Assembly (NCBI GenBank): GCA_023213315.1
Contig: JAKCPI010002740.1
Span: 215,642-279,641, forward strand
From: Euborellia annulipes
Lineage: Eukaryota; Arthropoda; Insecta; Dermaptera; Anisolabididae
Direction of reading: 5' to 3'
Length of the DNA stretch: 64,000 nt
Made by a program: the position numbers and the translations under genes. Shown piece by piece: positions 11,465-22,220 of the stretch; the first letter of the stretch is position 1, and each line of letters begins with the position of its first letter. The notes beneath the pieces are model-generated. The model saw only the letters and a list, made by a program, of their open reading frames with translations, had not been told where the DNA came from and did not search any database.

Positions 11465-11847
11465 AGGTGCGCGTCTCGGGGTGCTAATTTTGGGAGATTC
11501 CAGCGGCCACAATCTTGAAGCTATCGACCTCAATTTTTTTTTTAAATTAAAGCTATTTAAAATATCTACAACTTATAGAAGCCTTTTTTTTTGATTTTCG
11601 AAAAAATAAATTTTTTTTTTTAGATTAATCGCATTAAATAAAAGATATTTTTAAAAAATCCACTCTATAAGTTGTAGATAATTAAATTAGTAATCATTGT
11701 GTTGAAAAATAATTAATTTTCTACCCTTAATTAATTAGCTGGAAACTTTAAAATAAAATGGAATAAATCCCTTGTATTCCTATGGAAAAACTAACTCTTG
11801 CCGCCTCGAGTCAATCGTGTTTTAACGGCTTTTCGAGACGCGCACCT
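11465..11847. mobile_element. MITE with AGGTGCGCGTCTCG ends
   Basis: The terminal inverted repeats AGGTGCGCGTCTCG and CGAGACGCGCACCT are perfect over 14 bp. TA flanks both sides (11463-11464 and 11848-11849). An inner inverted pair, TCTACAACTTATAGA and CTATAAGTTGTAGA, lies in the middle. TA target and AGG..CCT ends match those of the larger element at 56365-58013. The ~380-bp length and lack of an ORF make it non-autonomous. Confidence 0.65.
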
Positions 11848-11849
11848 TA

Positions 11850-12930
11850 ATACAGTTCGTGACGATTTTTTTTTCAAAAAACCTCTCAACGGATTTGGTA
11901 TCTCTAAACAAACGTGAAGCGTTTGGTGATAATTATTTCGAAAATGTCTCTTTCCTGTTGTTTCTCATATTTTTATAAAGATATTTCTTCATTTTATCTA
12001 ATTCAAGACAAATATTTCATTTATTAAATTTGTTTTTAAATTTAAATTAATCTTTAATCAAATAATAATTAATCAAATATAAATTGCTGACTTTACCTAC
12101 CTACTACTACTTTTAATAAGAAATTTTATATTTTATTCGAACTATAAATTAATTCTTTTTATTAATGACACTAACTCACTGTGGAAGGAAATTGGAAAAG
12201 TCTGCGAAATGCGATTAGACGAGTTAATAGAACATTTCATTTAAGGTGACGTAAAACCCCTTTTCGGAACAGATAGGAATCCTATTAATAGAGCTGTAAT
12301 TATTGGTTAAAAGGGCTTATGTGTGATAGCATGCCATAAATATTTCAAAACTGTTATCATATTGAAAACAGGCGGCAAAGACGTAATTCCACAAAAGATA
12401 TATCAAAATAAAAAGAACGTTGAAAAATGTTTTACAAATACAAAAAAATAAAATTCATGGAAATATTTTAAATAAACAAAAAAAAAAAGTATTCGTTTTC
12501 AAATTTTTCTTATATGAAAAAATTATTCAAAATTTTACCTCTCAGTTTCCAGCTGTTATTATTTTTATTAATAAAAAACACTTCTTGTATGTTTATTTAT
12601 ATATACCACGGTAGACCGAGATTTTTTTATCTGAGCACAATATTAAAGTAGAGACCTTTGCATTTATGAAATTTGTTTGCTATGTGAACCCTACGGTACC
12701 TAAATACATTGAAAAATGCAGTTGCGAGTAGACTAGTCCTGATTTTTAAAAATTTTTTATGATATTACAAACGTGAAGAGTTTAGTGATAATTTTTTTTT
12801 TCGAAAAGATCCTTATTCTTTATTTCTGCACAATAATTTTTTTGGCATTGAATAGTTCATATTAATTAAAATTTCTTTAAAAAGGCCCAGTCGAGTTCAT
12901 TGTAGGATCAATGCAATTAGCTCTTCCCCA
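11850..12930. other. No gene recognised
   Basis: AT-rich sequence; the K/F/I-rich open frame at 12420-12614 is what A/T composition produces. The segment 12180-12380 is slightly less AT-rich but unassigned. Confidence 0.5.
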
Positions 12931-12934
12931 AATA

Positions 12935-13497
12935 AAAAAATCTGGGGTACTGGTCTCAACTTTCAAGTATCGAAGGGTTCTGTGTTTTTCAGAACAGATT
13001 TTTTGTGAAGACATATATTTAGTTTCCGACAGTGCGGTACATTAAAGATAAAAAATTTATAAACAAAAAAAAAAATTATATTTTGTTACCATGGCAAAAA
13101 TTTCTGGTATCTTTCCTATAAAGTACAAGAGTAAAGTTTACTTCAAACAATTTTGAGGGCAAAATGAGATTATACATTTTAATCAAAATCGTTAAAATCA
13201 ATTTAAGAAAAAACTGAAAAAGTACATTAGTAAAGTATTAGACCAATTTTGTTCAAAAGCCTCGTATTACGTCCCAGGGGGTACCTAACTTAAATTTAAA
13301 ATTTCAACCTCTTATATCTTTTCTTTCTTGAGATATATTGTGCACAGGCCGGGGACATGTTTTTTGGACACATGGGACCTCAAAAAGTGTATTTTCATCA
13401 AAATCTAGACATCGAATTTTTAATATGAATCCTATACTTTTTCTTTCTATATATATATATACGTGTAGTAACATATATAAGTAAGAGAAAGTAAAAA
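12935..13497 (-). repeat. A-family repeat copy
   Basis: Begins with a decayed CTGGTGTGAC hairpin at 12935-13010, then CTTCAAACAATTTTGAGGG, CATGGGACCTC, the ACATCGAATTTTTAATATG core and the terminal GTAAGAGAAAGTAAAAA near 13497. The minus ORF at 13304-13507 is composed of this repeat. Confidence 0.7.
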
Positions 13498-13919
13498 AAC
13501 GAGACACTCCAATGACTTTATAATATCCTAGAGTTGCTGATAAAAAAATTTTAAGCCTTAAGTTGTTTATATTGATATTTCATTTCGAGATTATACAATA
13601 TATTGCAAATTTAAATGGAAGTGGGTAAGGATTATATACAATGGTATGTATATATACAGTATATACTAAGGGTAGTGATATTTTACTCAATGCAAATATC
13701 ATGTACGATCTTGTTCTGACACAAATGGTTAATTAGAACGAGTCGACTGTGAAGTCAGGGTCTTATTTCAATGGAGGATATGTTATAACTGGAGATAACC
13801 TTCCCCCCTCCTCCATTGTATATATTTGTATATATTAAATAGTACATTTCTAGAAAATCCAACTCCTTTCTACGTTATTAAATTCCAATTTAATTACACT
13901 GTTGAAATATAAAAAATCT

Positions 13920-14640
13920 TTTTTCTCTTTTTTGTGTCGAGATATATTTAGTTTCCCATAGCCCACTTGCGTTTTAAATGTTGACTGCTTGAAATAAACT
14001 ATGGTTATTTTTCAAAATTTTAATTTCATATTTGGATATTTTATACACAATATAGAATCCTAAATAATTACAAAATTTCATAAGAATTGGAAAATTTTTT
14101 TTAAATTTGTAAAAAGTTCCAACGGGGACCCCCTTTTGAATCGAAATTAACATACAAATCCCTATAGGAAATTAACATTGGGCCTATGGTACGAGAGCAG
14201 GAAAATGAATTTGAAAAATCTGACCTACTACATCAATAAAGTATACTTCAAAATTCTTTTAGGGCAAAATGAGAATATACATTTTAAAGAGCATCTAAAA
14301 AATAATTAATTTTTGAATTTTAAAAAATTTTGATGCGGGGAATTTTGAGAAAATGAAAAGTATATCAATAAAGTACTAGTACTTTTTGGCCGATTTTGTT
14401 CAAAAGCTTATTTTGAGTGTCAGGGAGGGTAGATAACTTAAATATAAAATTTCAATCCGGTAGCTCACTCAATTCCTTCGTGCTAAAAAATCGTTACACA
14501 CAGTCGCAGACACAGACAGACCAATTTGCAGGACCCATGAGTCCATCAGGGGACCTCAAAACATGTGGCCACCAAATATCAAAATCTCGACATCGAATTT
14601 TTGACATGATCGCAATACTTTTTCTCTCTATATATTATGT
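13920..14640 (-). repeat. A-family repeat copy, second long example
   Basis: Shares blocks with 8553-9449 and 28800-29680: CCAACGGGGACCCCC, GGAAATTAACATTGGGC, the CAGACACAGACAGACC segment, CAGGGGACCTCAAAACATG and ACATGATCGCAATAC. It stops before the terminal GTAAGAG end and is followed directly by a Helitron-like end. Confidence 0.7.
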
Positions 14641-14652
14641 TTTATTATTTTA

Positions 14653-14702
14653 TCTCATGGACTCACATCTTGTGAATACGTGAATAGCGACCACGAGTTA
14701 TC
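14653..14702 (+). repeat. Helitron-like 3' end motif (copy 2)
   Basis: CTCACATCTTGTGAATACG forms the first hairpin, CGTG..CACG the second, and the motif ends TGAGCTAA. No 5' partner was found. Confidence 0.35.
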
Positions 14703-14709
14703 TGAGCTA

Positions 14710-16075
14710 ATATCGGTTTCATTTATGCAGTGTTTCATATCTCTTTCAATAAATTATAATTTTGAATCAAAGACTTACATCAAGTAGGATAATTAGTAGA
14801 GAATTTTGGTTTTTATTATTCAGATTAGGGGTAGATACTTTTAAGGAGCTATAATTTAGCAATTTTTTTATCTTCTCTTAATAAAAATTAAAACTAATTA
14901 ATTATAATAATTAAATCTATCAAATGAAAGTTTAATTTTATTTTTCAATGTCCATTCCAATGTCAATCCAGGGAAGCCAAGTCCATCGAAGGCGGACGAC
15001 ACGGCTAGTTTCTTTTAAATGAATGTACCGTATTAGGGAATGTTTATTTTACTCAAATAAAAGTATTTTTTAACAAAACCAAATCATATATTTCTATTAA
15101 ATAACATCTTGTGTAATTGCAAGAAAAAAACTTTATTACCATCAATGTGATTATTATTCGGTTTATATAAAAGTCTATTCGATTGCCTCCCCCACCCACT
15201 CGCTTGGTACTCAATTAAGAATAATTATTTTTCAAAATTTATTTAATAAGTTTTTAAAGCTGTTTTTGTTTTCATTTTAATTTTTATTGGAACATTTAAA
15301 ACAGTTTTTTTTTTTTTTTTAATTTTTATTTTTTTTTCTCCATTGCATCTTTAATAATCGAATAATATAAAATATAGCATAGCATAATGCCCAACAGATA
15401 CCTCTCAATTCTATTGTATTTTTTATATATATATATATATAAAGTTGATTTATTAGTAAACAATTAAAGTGCGTACACTCTCTAATTTTGTTTTGCTTAA
15501 AAAATTTATTTAAAAAAATAAATAAATAAATAAAAATTCAATTTATAATTTATTGAAAAATAAATGGAATATTTTTTAATTATAAATCAATTAATTTTTT
15601 TATATAAATGATGGAGAAATAAAATATCAGTTTCTCTGACGACATTTTATTCTTTATTTCTCCATATGATTCAAATAATTTTCATAGAATACATTAATTA
15701 TGGTGTGTGAGATATACATATATCTCTGCCCATTCCTGAACAATTCCAGGGGGGGGGGGGGGTTGTCCCCGTCCCCAGTTCCCAAATATAATTAATTATC
15801 ATTCATATTCAAATATAAAAAAATTCATATCTGGTCCAAACATTTACCTTACCAGTCATATTTTTTTTAATATGATCCTATCAATAAAACGTTTTTTATT
15901 TATTTTTCCTCAAAAAAAACTAACGAATTTTTTAATTAATTTTTTTTAAACTTTATAAAACTAGCTTAATATTGGAATTATTTTAATAAAATATTTAATC
16001 ACCCCGTCTTAAGAGTGGGGGTCAGGGTGAGTGTGAGGTTACTTTCCCTCATCTAGCCTTTAAATAATTTATAAT
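14710..16075. other. AT-rich DNA with a poly-G tract
   Basis: Mostly A/T runs. A G tract at 15750-15762 and G-rich sequence at 16015-16040 are probably the cores of decayed hAT-type elements. An imperfect (TA)n lies at 15424-15441. Confidence 0.5.
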
Positions 16076-16090
16076 TTAATTATTTTACAG

Positions 16091-16265
16091 ATTCGTTTGA
16101 TGCCTCTCCCCTCCACTGACCGGCTACCTCCCCTCCGCCGTCACCGCATCCGTCGCCGTCGCCCCTGGCTCTACGGCTTCCAACGTTGCACTTCATTCCT
16201 CTGGCGGCCTAGCGAGACAGGCGTTCAGAATAAACCTGCGCTGCAGTTTTTCATAAATCTAAGAG
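16091..16265 (+). other. Candidate internal exon (GC-rich, Arg/Pro-rich frame)
   Basis: A sharp GC-rich island in AT-rich DNA, preceded by TTATTTTACAG (acceptor) and ended by AAGAG|GTATTT (donor). One frame is open throughout and reads LPSTDRLPPLRRHRIRRRRP, then WLYGFQRCTSFLWRP. The bias and splice signals favour a real exon; the product is not recognised. It lies 1.2 kb upstream of the first copy of the duplicated promoter-like core but no sequence links the two. An untranslated or lncRNA exon is equally possible. Confidence 0.4.
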
Positions 16266-16683
16266 GTATTTATTCAATTTTTTCGATATAAAATTGCAAG
16301 ATTTTAATTTTATCTTTATTTAAATGCAATTAATCCTCCTTAATTTCTTAATCATGTTTTACTTAATAAATCTCCTTCTTTTATAATTTAATATCTTCTC
16401 TTTTTACATATTCTAATTATTGATATATAAATAATAATTTAATAAAAGACACGACTCAATTACTTAAATAAGTAGCTTATTATATTTTACATAACTACAA
16501 ATAAAATCAGTCATTAATAATGGCGAGTAAACTTATAATATTATGGTAAGTTATAAATAATAAACGCTCATCGGTTACTTTTATATTAGGGTCCGACCGA
16601 AACAAGATTTTCAACCGAAACCGAATTTCGGCCTCAATCTTAGTTTCGGCCGAAACCGTAACCGAATCTTGTTTTTCCTATCA

Positions 16684-16760
16684 GGGACGTATATAGAAAT
16701 TTTTTTCGGGGAGGGGGAGCCTTGACTCAAAAGTTTTTCTGCGGAAAATTTGGCTCTATT
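16684..16760 (+). mobile_element. hAT-like end, CAGGGACGTATATAG type
   Basis: CAGGGACGTATATAGAAA is followed by TTCGGGGAGGGGGAGCC. The same end type is seen at 29912, 33051 and 39602. The opposite end was not located. Confidence 0.4.
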
Positions 16761-17814
16761 TGAAACATAATTTAATTAGGCAAATTAAAACTACAATGTA
16801 TCTATGAAAGAGGTCATTCAATACATAGAGTTCTATAGGTGAATAAATAAAATATTTTTTTTAATATGACTAATTAAAATAACTAATTTTGTTACTTTTT
16901 TTTTTTACATATAACAAAAAGACTAACCTCACGAAATTCTAATTAAATGCCATTGAAATGTTTATTAAATTCCAATACCTAATAAACAGCACAAACACAT
17001 GATAAAAAAAATAACCTTTTTAATTCCATAAGTGTTTTTTTTTTTTTTTTTTAATTAAAAAGTATTTTTAAAGTCTCTTAGGAAGTAAATAAATATTAAC
17101 CCTAAAAAAAAAAATAACATCACATTAGATGTGCTTCCTGCCTCCAGAGGCTGTGTAGATTTATTATCATTTTGAGAAAATTAAAAAAATTTCATTCTGT
17201 TAAAGTTAAAAAGAAATATTAAATTTCCATCAAAACAGATTGAAATAAGAAATTTCTTCCCTTTCATTTTTACTTTATAAGAAATAATTTCTTAAAAGTT
17301 ATAGGTATAAAGAATGACATATTCATATTCTATGACATCGACTTAAACGTTTCTACTTTCAAGCTAATAAATTATTTTTTATTTGGATAATACAAAAAAA
17401 TTAGAGTTGCCACTTATTATTATTTCATTAGTAATTAATATTCTTTGATAGTTTATTCTTTTTTAAAAAAAATCTGTTCAAAAATATTAATAAGATCGCC
17501 ACAGTAAACGTTCTGTTTATTTAAAAGCATTGGCAACATTTCTATTTGATATTCCCATCTTCATTAGAATATATACAACGAAACATAAATATATATGTTA
17601 ATTAGAATATTTATTTATATTTTTCATTTAAATACTTTAGTTTTGAAGGAAAAAACATTCAATTTCCTCCAAAGGTTTCCTTTGCAATAAGTTTTTCATT
17701 TAAAATTATTTTCTATTAATATAAAAAATTATTAAATAGGCCTACATTCTCTATATTCTTATAGCTTTATAATTAAAATAAGTTGACTCTTTGCCTATTA
17801 ACACTTTGTTAAGG

Positions 17815-17944
17815 TTCTATGGCAAAGGTGATCAGCCAATCAAATTCCATCCTTTGAGAAGAGGATGGATTTTGATTGGCCGATTGGGGCCAGTACAGTA
17901 GCTGGGGCCCGAGTCTAACCTCCGCTTTGCTTTATCTTCCATAG
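17815..17944 (+). promoter_or_regulatory. Candidate promoter / first exon with CCAAT boxes
   Basis: The conserved core starts with AGCCAATCAAATTCCATCC, followed by GATTGGCCGATTGGGGCC, giving one forward and two reverse CCAAT pentamers within 60 bp. The tract then becomes GC-rich (AGCTGGGGCCCGAGTC) and ends at CTTCCATAG|GTAAGCC, a strong splice donor. Nearly every base is kept in the copy at 46450. CCAAT boxes bind NF-Y in animal promoters; the promoter role here is inferred from these boxes, GC content and conservation. Confidence 0.4.
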
Positions 17945-18125
17945 GTAAGCCCTGAGGAGCTCATTCGAGCTCCGGCTCGCGTTAACTGAAGGTCCCCTTA
18001 GTGAAAATTTTCAATTGTGTATTCCAAGCGTCATTTGCATCATGGCCACCATTGGAGGCAGGCGTCCTGAGACCCACGCTCCTCGAAAAATCCGCATTTC
18101 TCCTAAACTTTAAGGCCATTTTAGG
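17945..18125 (+). other. Conserved exon-like core with 23-codon ORF
   Basis: It can be read as intron start (donor GTAAGCC) or as exon continuation to a second donor, CATTTTAG|GTAAAT. It has a perfect hairpin GGAGCTC-ATTC-GAGCTCC and an ATG in fair context (CATCATGGCC) opening the 23-residue frame MATIGGRRPETHAPRKIRIS-PKL. The copy at 46580-46760 keeps this frame with a single Pro-to-Ser change. Conservation may reflect a regulatory or RNA role instead of the peptide. Confidence 0.35.
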
Positions 18126-18540
18126 TAAATTTCATCTCATTCGTTATATTAATTCTTTATTTACATATTAATTAATCATAAAAATAGTTTCTTAACAAAA
18201 TTCTATTTATTATCATATATTAAATACGTCCACATAATAATTGCTACCATTGCAATGAATATAATAAAATAATAATTAGGCCTATGTATTATATTAAATT
18301 TAAAACCATATAAATAGTAGTATTTGAAGGTGATTAATGTTAATGTTTAGTTACTTTTTTATTTATGATTAATACATTACCTGGACCAAAACTTTAGATA
18401 CTTAAATACATAATCAGTGCCTCATTTAATATACTTAATGATCTGTAGCTCAAAAATAATAACCATATCATATCAAATTCATTTCTAAGCAAACTTTTCA
18501 ATTCTTATTTTTTAAATAATCTTTGAAAATATTAATACAA

Positions 18541-18785
18541 TCAACTCTCGATAAATTGAAATTCAAGGGACCACAAGAAAAATTCGAATTATCGATTTTT
18601 TGAATTATTATGTGGAAAAAAAATACGACTTATTAAGAGTTTTTATTATATACAATTTTGATGCGAAATCTTTTTCTTTCGCTTTGAAGAGAGCACCTCC
18701 AACAGTGTTTTGTGCTACTTGATTAACGAATCCTTGAGAATAGGAAATTCACCAAAATTCGAATTGACTCTATATTATATTAAAG
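18541..18785. mobile_element. pogo-like MITE inserted in duplication copy 1
   Basis: The segment begins TCAACTCTCGATAAATTG, the terminal phrase type of pogo/Tigger elements, and ends with an AATTCGAATTGACTC inverted relative. Copy 2 of the duplication (around 47325) has no matching sequence, so this is probably an insertion made after the duplication. Confidence 0.45.
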
Positions 18786-19750
18786 ATCACCAGGACAAAT
18801 GTTTAGTTTGTTTAATAGAATTGGCAATATTTCTATTTCATATCCACATCTATAATAAGATATATACAAAGCAATAATATTAATTAGAATATTTCTTTAA
18901 ATTTTTCAATTACATTTCTTGATCTTGCTTTGTATCATATTGGTGTCTTCATAAAGGAAATATATTAATTTTATTTTTCCTTTGCAATCACCAACCAGTC
19001 AAAACCTGTTTGATTTCTCAGGCTTTTTGCCTTCTTTTCTATAAATGAGTTATTCGAAAAATACCTATTTTTTTTATTTATTATTTCTATAATATAAATT
19101 TATTTGATATTACAAATTCATCAAAATGAATTTAACCTTGAGTGAAGAACACATATATGCCCTACTATTTTTATTTCGATTTTAAATTATATATTTAGGG
19201 TATATCTAAATAATTTTTTTGAGAAAGTTGTTCCTTTCCTTTCAGTTGATCAAATAAATTATAAATATTGAAATCTTTTTAATTTATTTAGATTCATAAA
19301 ATAAATAATAAATAATTAACCTATAGATGTTACCATAATTAACTATTAAGGTGTTAACAACTTTATTACTAAACTCAATTAAATCTTTCATTAAAATTAA
19401 AATTTTATTTTAGAAAATTTATACTTAATGAATTATGAAATATTTTTTAAGACAAATTTATTAGATTACACACACACTCACACAAACTTTTATTGTTTTT
19501 TTTTTTTTTTATTATCAATTAAAAATATTCAAATGGCCATTTGGCTTCAGAGATTGGCAACTCGTTATGTTATCTGCATTTCTTCTATTCTTTCTAAACT
19601 AATATTTTTTACTCGCGTCATTTCTCGGTTCAGCATCTAGCATTTTTAAATCTTTATGTTAAATAATCATGCTTAGTTAATTGTTCTAAAATGATGGTTT
19701 TTACAATTTTTATATCTTTATTCCTTTTCTAATAGATTTTATTGTTTCAG

Positions 19751-19869
19751 TTATCGTTTCTTCTTGAACTCTCGACTGAAAAGCCACCGGAATAAAACAA
19801 GCGACCTCCACGTCTGGCTGTTCTCGGGTTCGAGTAGGAGGCTTCTTCAAGTACTTCGAGACTTCAAAG
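19751..19869 (+). other. Candidate exon, 3' side of duplication copy 1
   Basis: The acceptor TTATTGTTTCAG is followed by an open frame reading YRFFLNSRLKSHRNKTSDLH, then VWLFSGSSRRLLQVLRDFKG, and continuing to a stop at 19954. A GC-type donor (AAAG|GCAAGT) could end the exon at 19869; otherwise it is terminal. The acceptor and first 30 bases are kept at 48444, where A-family sequence then interrupts. Product unknown. Confidence 0.35.
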
Positions 19870-20029
19870 GCAAGTTTTTCTGCATGGCGCATAGTTGGCA
19901 AGGCATTAGTTTAGTTAGCTTTTTGAGCTTTTTGTTCTTTTCAGCTCCTCTATAAAGGATTAATCTTTTTTTTTGTCATTAGAAAATTGACATTCACACC
20001 TTAATTGTAGTTTAGATAGAATATAGAGG

Positions 20030-20345
20030 GTTGGGGAGGGTGCGCTATGCCAACATGAAGGGGTATTTTTTAACCTGCAGCCGGATGAATGCCGCAAGAA
20101 TTGCTAAGGGGTGCCGTGAGATATTAAGATAAACAAAAAAAAAAAATAATAATAATAATAAGAGGCGGGAAAAAAATTTTTGCAAAAAAAAAAGGCCAAA
20201 TGATTTAAACGTAAGCGGCAAGAATTTTCCGCAGGGCGGAAAACATTTCGTTTTGCTAGGGGAAAAAAAAAGGAAGGGTGCTCCTAGTGTGTAATGTGAT
20301 TCCCAACGCACCTTTGGGGTGCCGTGGACTTCAAAAGGTTGAGAA
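20030..20345 (-). mobile_element. hAT-like fragment ending CAGTGTTTCTCAACC
   Basis: The minus-strand end reads CAGTGTTTCTCAACCTTTTG, then CCACGGCACCCC, a terminal type known from hAT (SPIN/Charlie-like) elements. The interior has purine-rich runs. The matching left terminus is missing. The minus ORF at 20045-20311 is translated low-complexity repeat. Confidence 0.5.
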
Positions 20346-20349
20346 ACAC

Positions 20350-21100
20350 TGGATTAGAGTATTGAACGAATTTAAGCCAAAGGTGAAAAATAAAATAAAA
20401 ATTAGAAAATAAATAGCTAAATAAAAAAAAAGTCAGGTCCTTTGACGGAGGCTTTTACAAATCCATCATTCAACTCTTTTGATTTGGTTCGTTTATTTAT
20501 TTTTTTAAATCAAGTTATTTATATTCCTTTCACGGTATAATATTTTCAGTCATAAACCAATATTAAAAGTTATTCATAGTAGAGACCTGGGTTAAAAATT
20601 AATCACTTTTTCTAGTGAACTTTGTAAAAATATAAAAAAAAAAAAAAGTAAAATAACTAGATTGATTTATTATATATATTTTTTTTTAGTTTAATCGGTT
20701 AACGAATTCGTAATGGAAATCGGGGTGGATTTGCAAACTCAAGTACTATAAATTTTATATGGGATTTTATTTTATTTTATTTTTTTTTAACAAAAAAATA
20801 AAAATAATTTTTTAACAAATTATGAAAAGACATTTATTTTTTAATTAAGTAATAAATTATTTTATGGTTTACTAAATATGGAGAAAAAAATTTCCAAATT
20901 TTCTATTGATAAATGATGAGATTTATTAATTATTATTTAAAATTTTATTGGCAATAAAATCAAATATTTCAACTGCAGTCGAGGCAGAGCAGGCAGCCGA
21001 TTGAGGGTGCAATAAATCCCCAGAAGCCCTTTGAACTTCAACCCTAACTTTCTATTAATAATAAAAACCAGAAAATAGAAAATTATACAAGTTTTATTCA
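20350..21100. other. No gene recognised
   Basis: AT-rich DNA. A small patch at 20975-21050 (GAGGCAGAGCAGGCAGCCG) is more balanced but has no frame or splice context. Confidence 0.5.
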
Positions 21101-21102
21101 TT

Positions 21103-21490
21103 TTTACTTTCTCTTATCAATGTAATATATTTATATAGAGAGAGAAAATATGTAATGTAAAAAATTTGATGTCGAGATTTTGATGGAAATACATGTTTTG
21201 AGGTCCCCTGAGTCCAAAAAAGTGGGTCCCGCGAAATGTCTGTGTGCGATTTAATGAAGGAAAGAGCTACGAGATTGAAATTTTATATTTAAAAACCCAG
21301 TTAAAATAAACTTTAGGCCAAAAAGTACTAGTATTTTTCTGAAGTACTTTTACAGTTTTTTTTTTTTTTTTTTTTTTATTTCTCAAAAATTGGTCGAACG
21401 ATTTTGATTAAAGTTCATAAATCAACTATTTTTTAATAAAGTTTTATCTAAAAATTGTTTAAAATACACTTTTTTATTTCAACGTGGAAG
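21103..21490 (+). repeat. A-family repeat copy, + orientation
   Basis: Starts TTTTTACTTTCTCTTATC, has the TTGATGTCGAGATTTTGATG core, GAGGTCCCCTGAGTCC and the AAAAAGTACTAGTA block. Confidence 0.7.
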
Positions 21491-21537
21491 TCAAGTTTTT
21501 TTTTTTTACTTTATCTTACCTTATATATAGAAGTTCA

Positions 21538-21605
<68 letters not shown>

Positions 21606-21720
21606 AGAGAAAGTAAAAAAAGAAAGTTAACTTCCACGTTGAAATACAAAAGTGTACTTCAAACAATTTTTAGAAAAAACTTTATTAAAAAATAGTTGAT
21701 TTATGAATTTTAATCAAAAT
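21421..21720. repeat. Head-to-head A-family pair around (CT)n(TA)n
   Basis: The arms 21421-21530 and 21600-21720 are inverted copies (CAACGTGGAAGTCAAG against AGTTAACTTCCACGTTG). Between them lies a microsatellite (CT)n changing to (TA)n at about 21540-21600. The A-family end, which carries TATATA, faces the microsatellite on both sides, so the array could have grown from the repeat's own terminus. Confidence 0.65.
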
Positions 21721-22220
21721 CATTCCAGCAAATTTTGAGAAATTTGAAAAAAACTATTAAAAGTACATCAGTAAAGTGTACTTCAAACAATTTTAACGAA
21801 AGATTTTACTGATATACTTTTTAAATAGCATCTATAAAATAGTTGATTTATGAACTTTAATCAAAATCTTTCAACCAATTTTTGTGAAATTCAAAAAAAA
21901 TAAAATAAAATAAAATTGAAAAAGTACTTCAGAAAAATACTAGAACTTTTTGGCCGATTTTATACTATGGTTATTGCTAGAGGTCGACTTCTCTATATAT
22001 TATATTATTATTATTATTATTGCGATCATGTCAAAAATTCGATGTCGAGATTTTGATGGATATAGGCCTACACATAGGCGTAGCCACGGGGGGGGATTTG
22101 GGGGTTCAAACCTCCCCCCCCCCCATTGGACCCAAGCCATGACTAGATATTTAAGCTCTATAATACAAACAATACTTTCTCTCTCTATATATTTCATATA
22201 TAGGGTAAGAGAAAGTAAAA
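21721..22220 (-). repeat. A-family copy interrupted by a hAT element
   Basis: Contains the CTTCAAACAATTTTAACG and CTTTTTGGCCGATTTTA blocks up to 21960. An A-family core in the other orientation follows at 22015-22064 (ATCATGTCAAAAATTCG) and is broken by the hAT element at 22073. Confidence 0.55.

Larger units (their letters stand above)
17426..19780 (+). repeat. Segmental duplication, copy 1
   Basis: This ~2.4 kb block is repeated in the same orientation at 46046-48473. Matching landmarks in order include TAAGATCGCCACAGTAAACG, the ~320 bp core at 17815-18130, CCAACCAGTCAAAACCTG and CAGTTATCGTTTCTTCTTG at the end. Flanking parts differ by many substitutions and indels while the core is nearly identical. 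Copy 1 contains an insertion absent from copy 2 at about 18541-18785. Confidence 0.85.

Noticed and set aside
20045..20311. 88-codon minus ORF
   Set aside because: Made of poly-F/L from A runs inside a hAT-like fragment.
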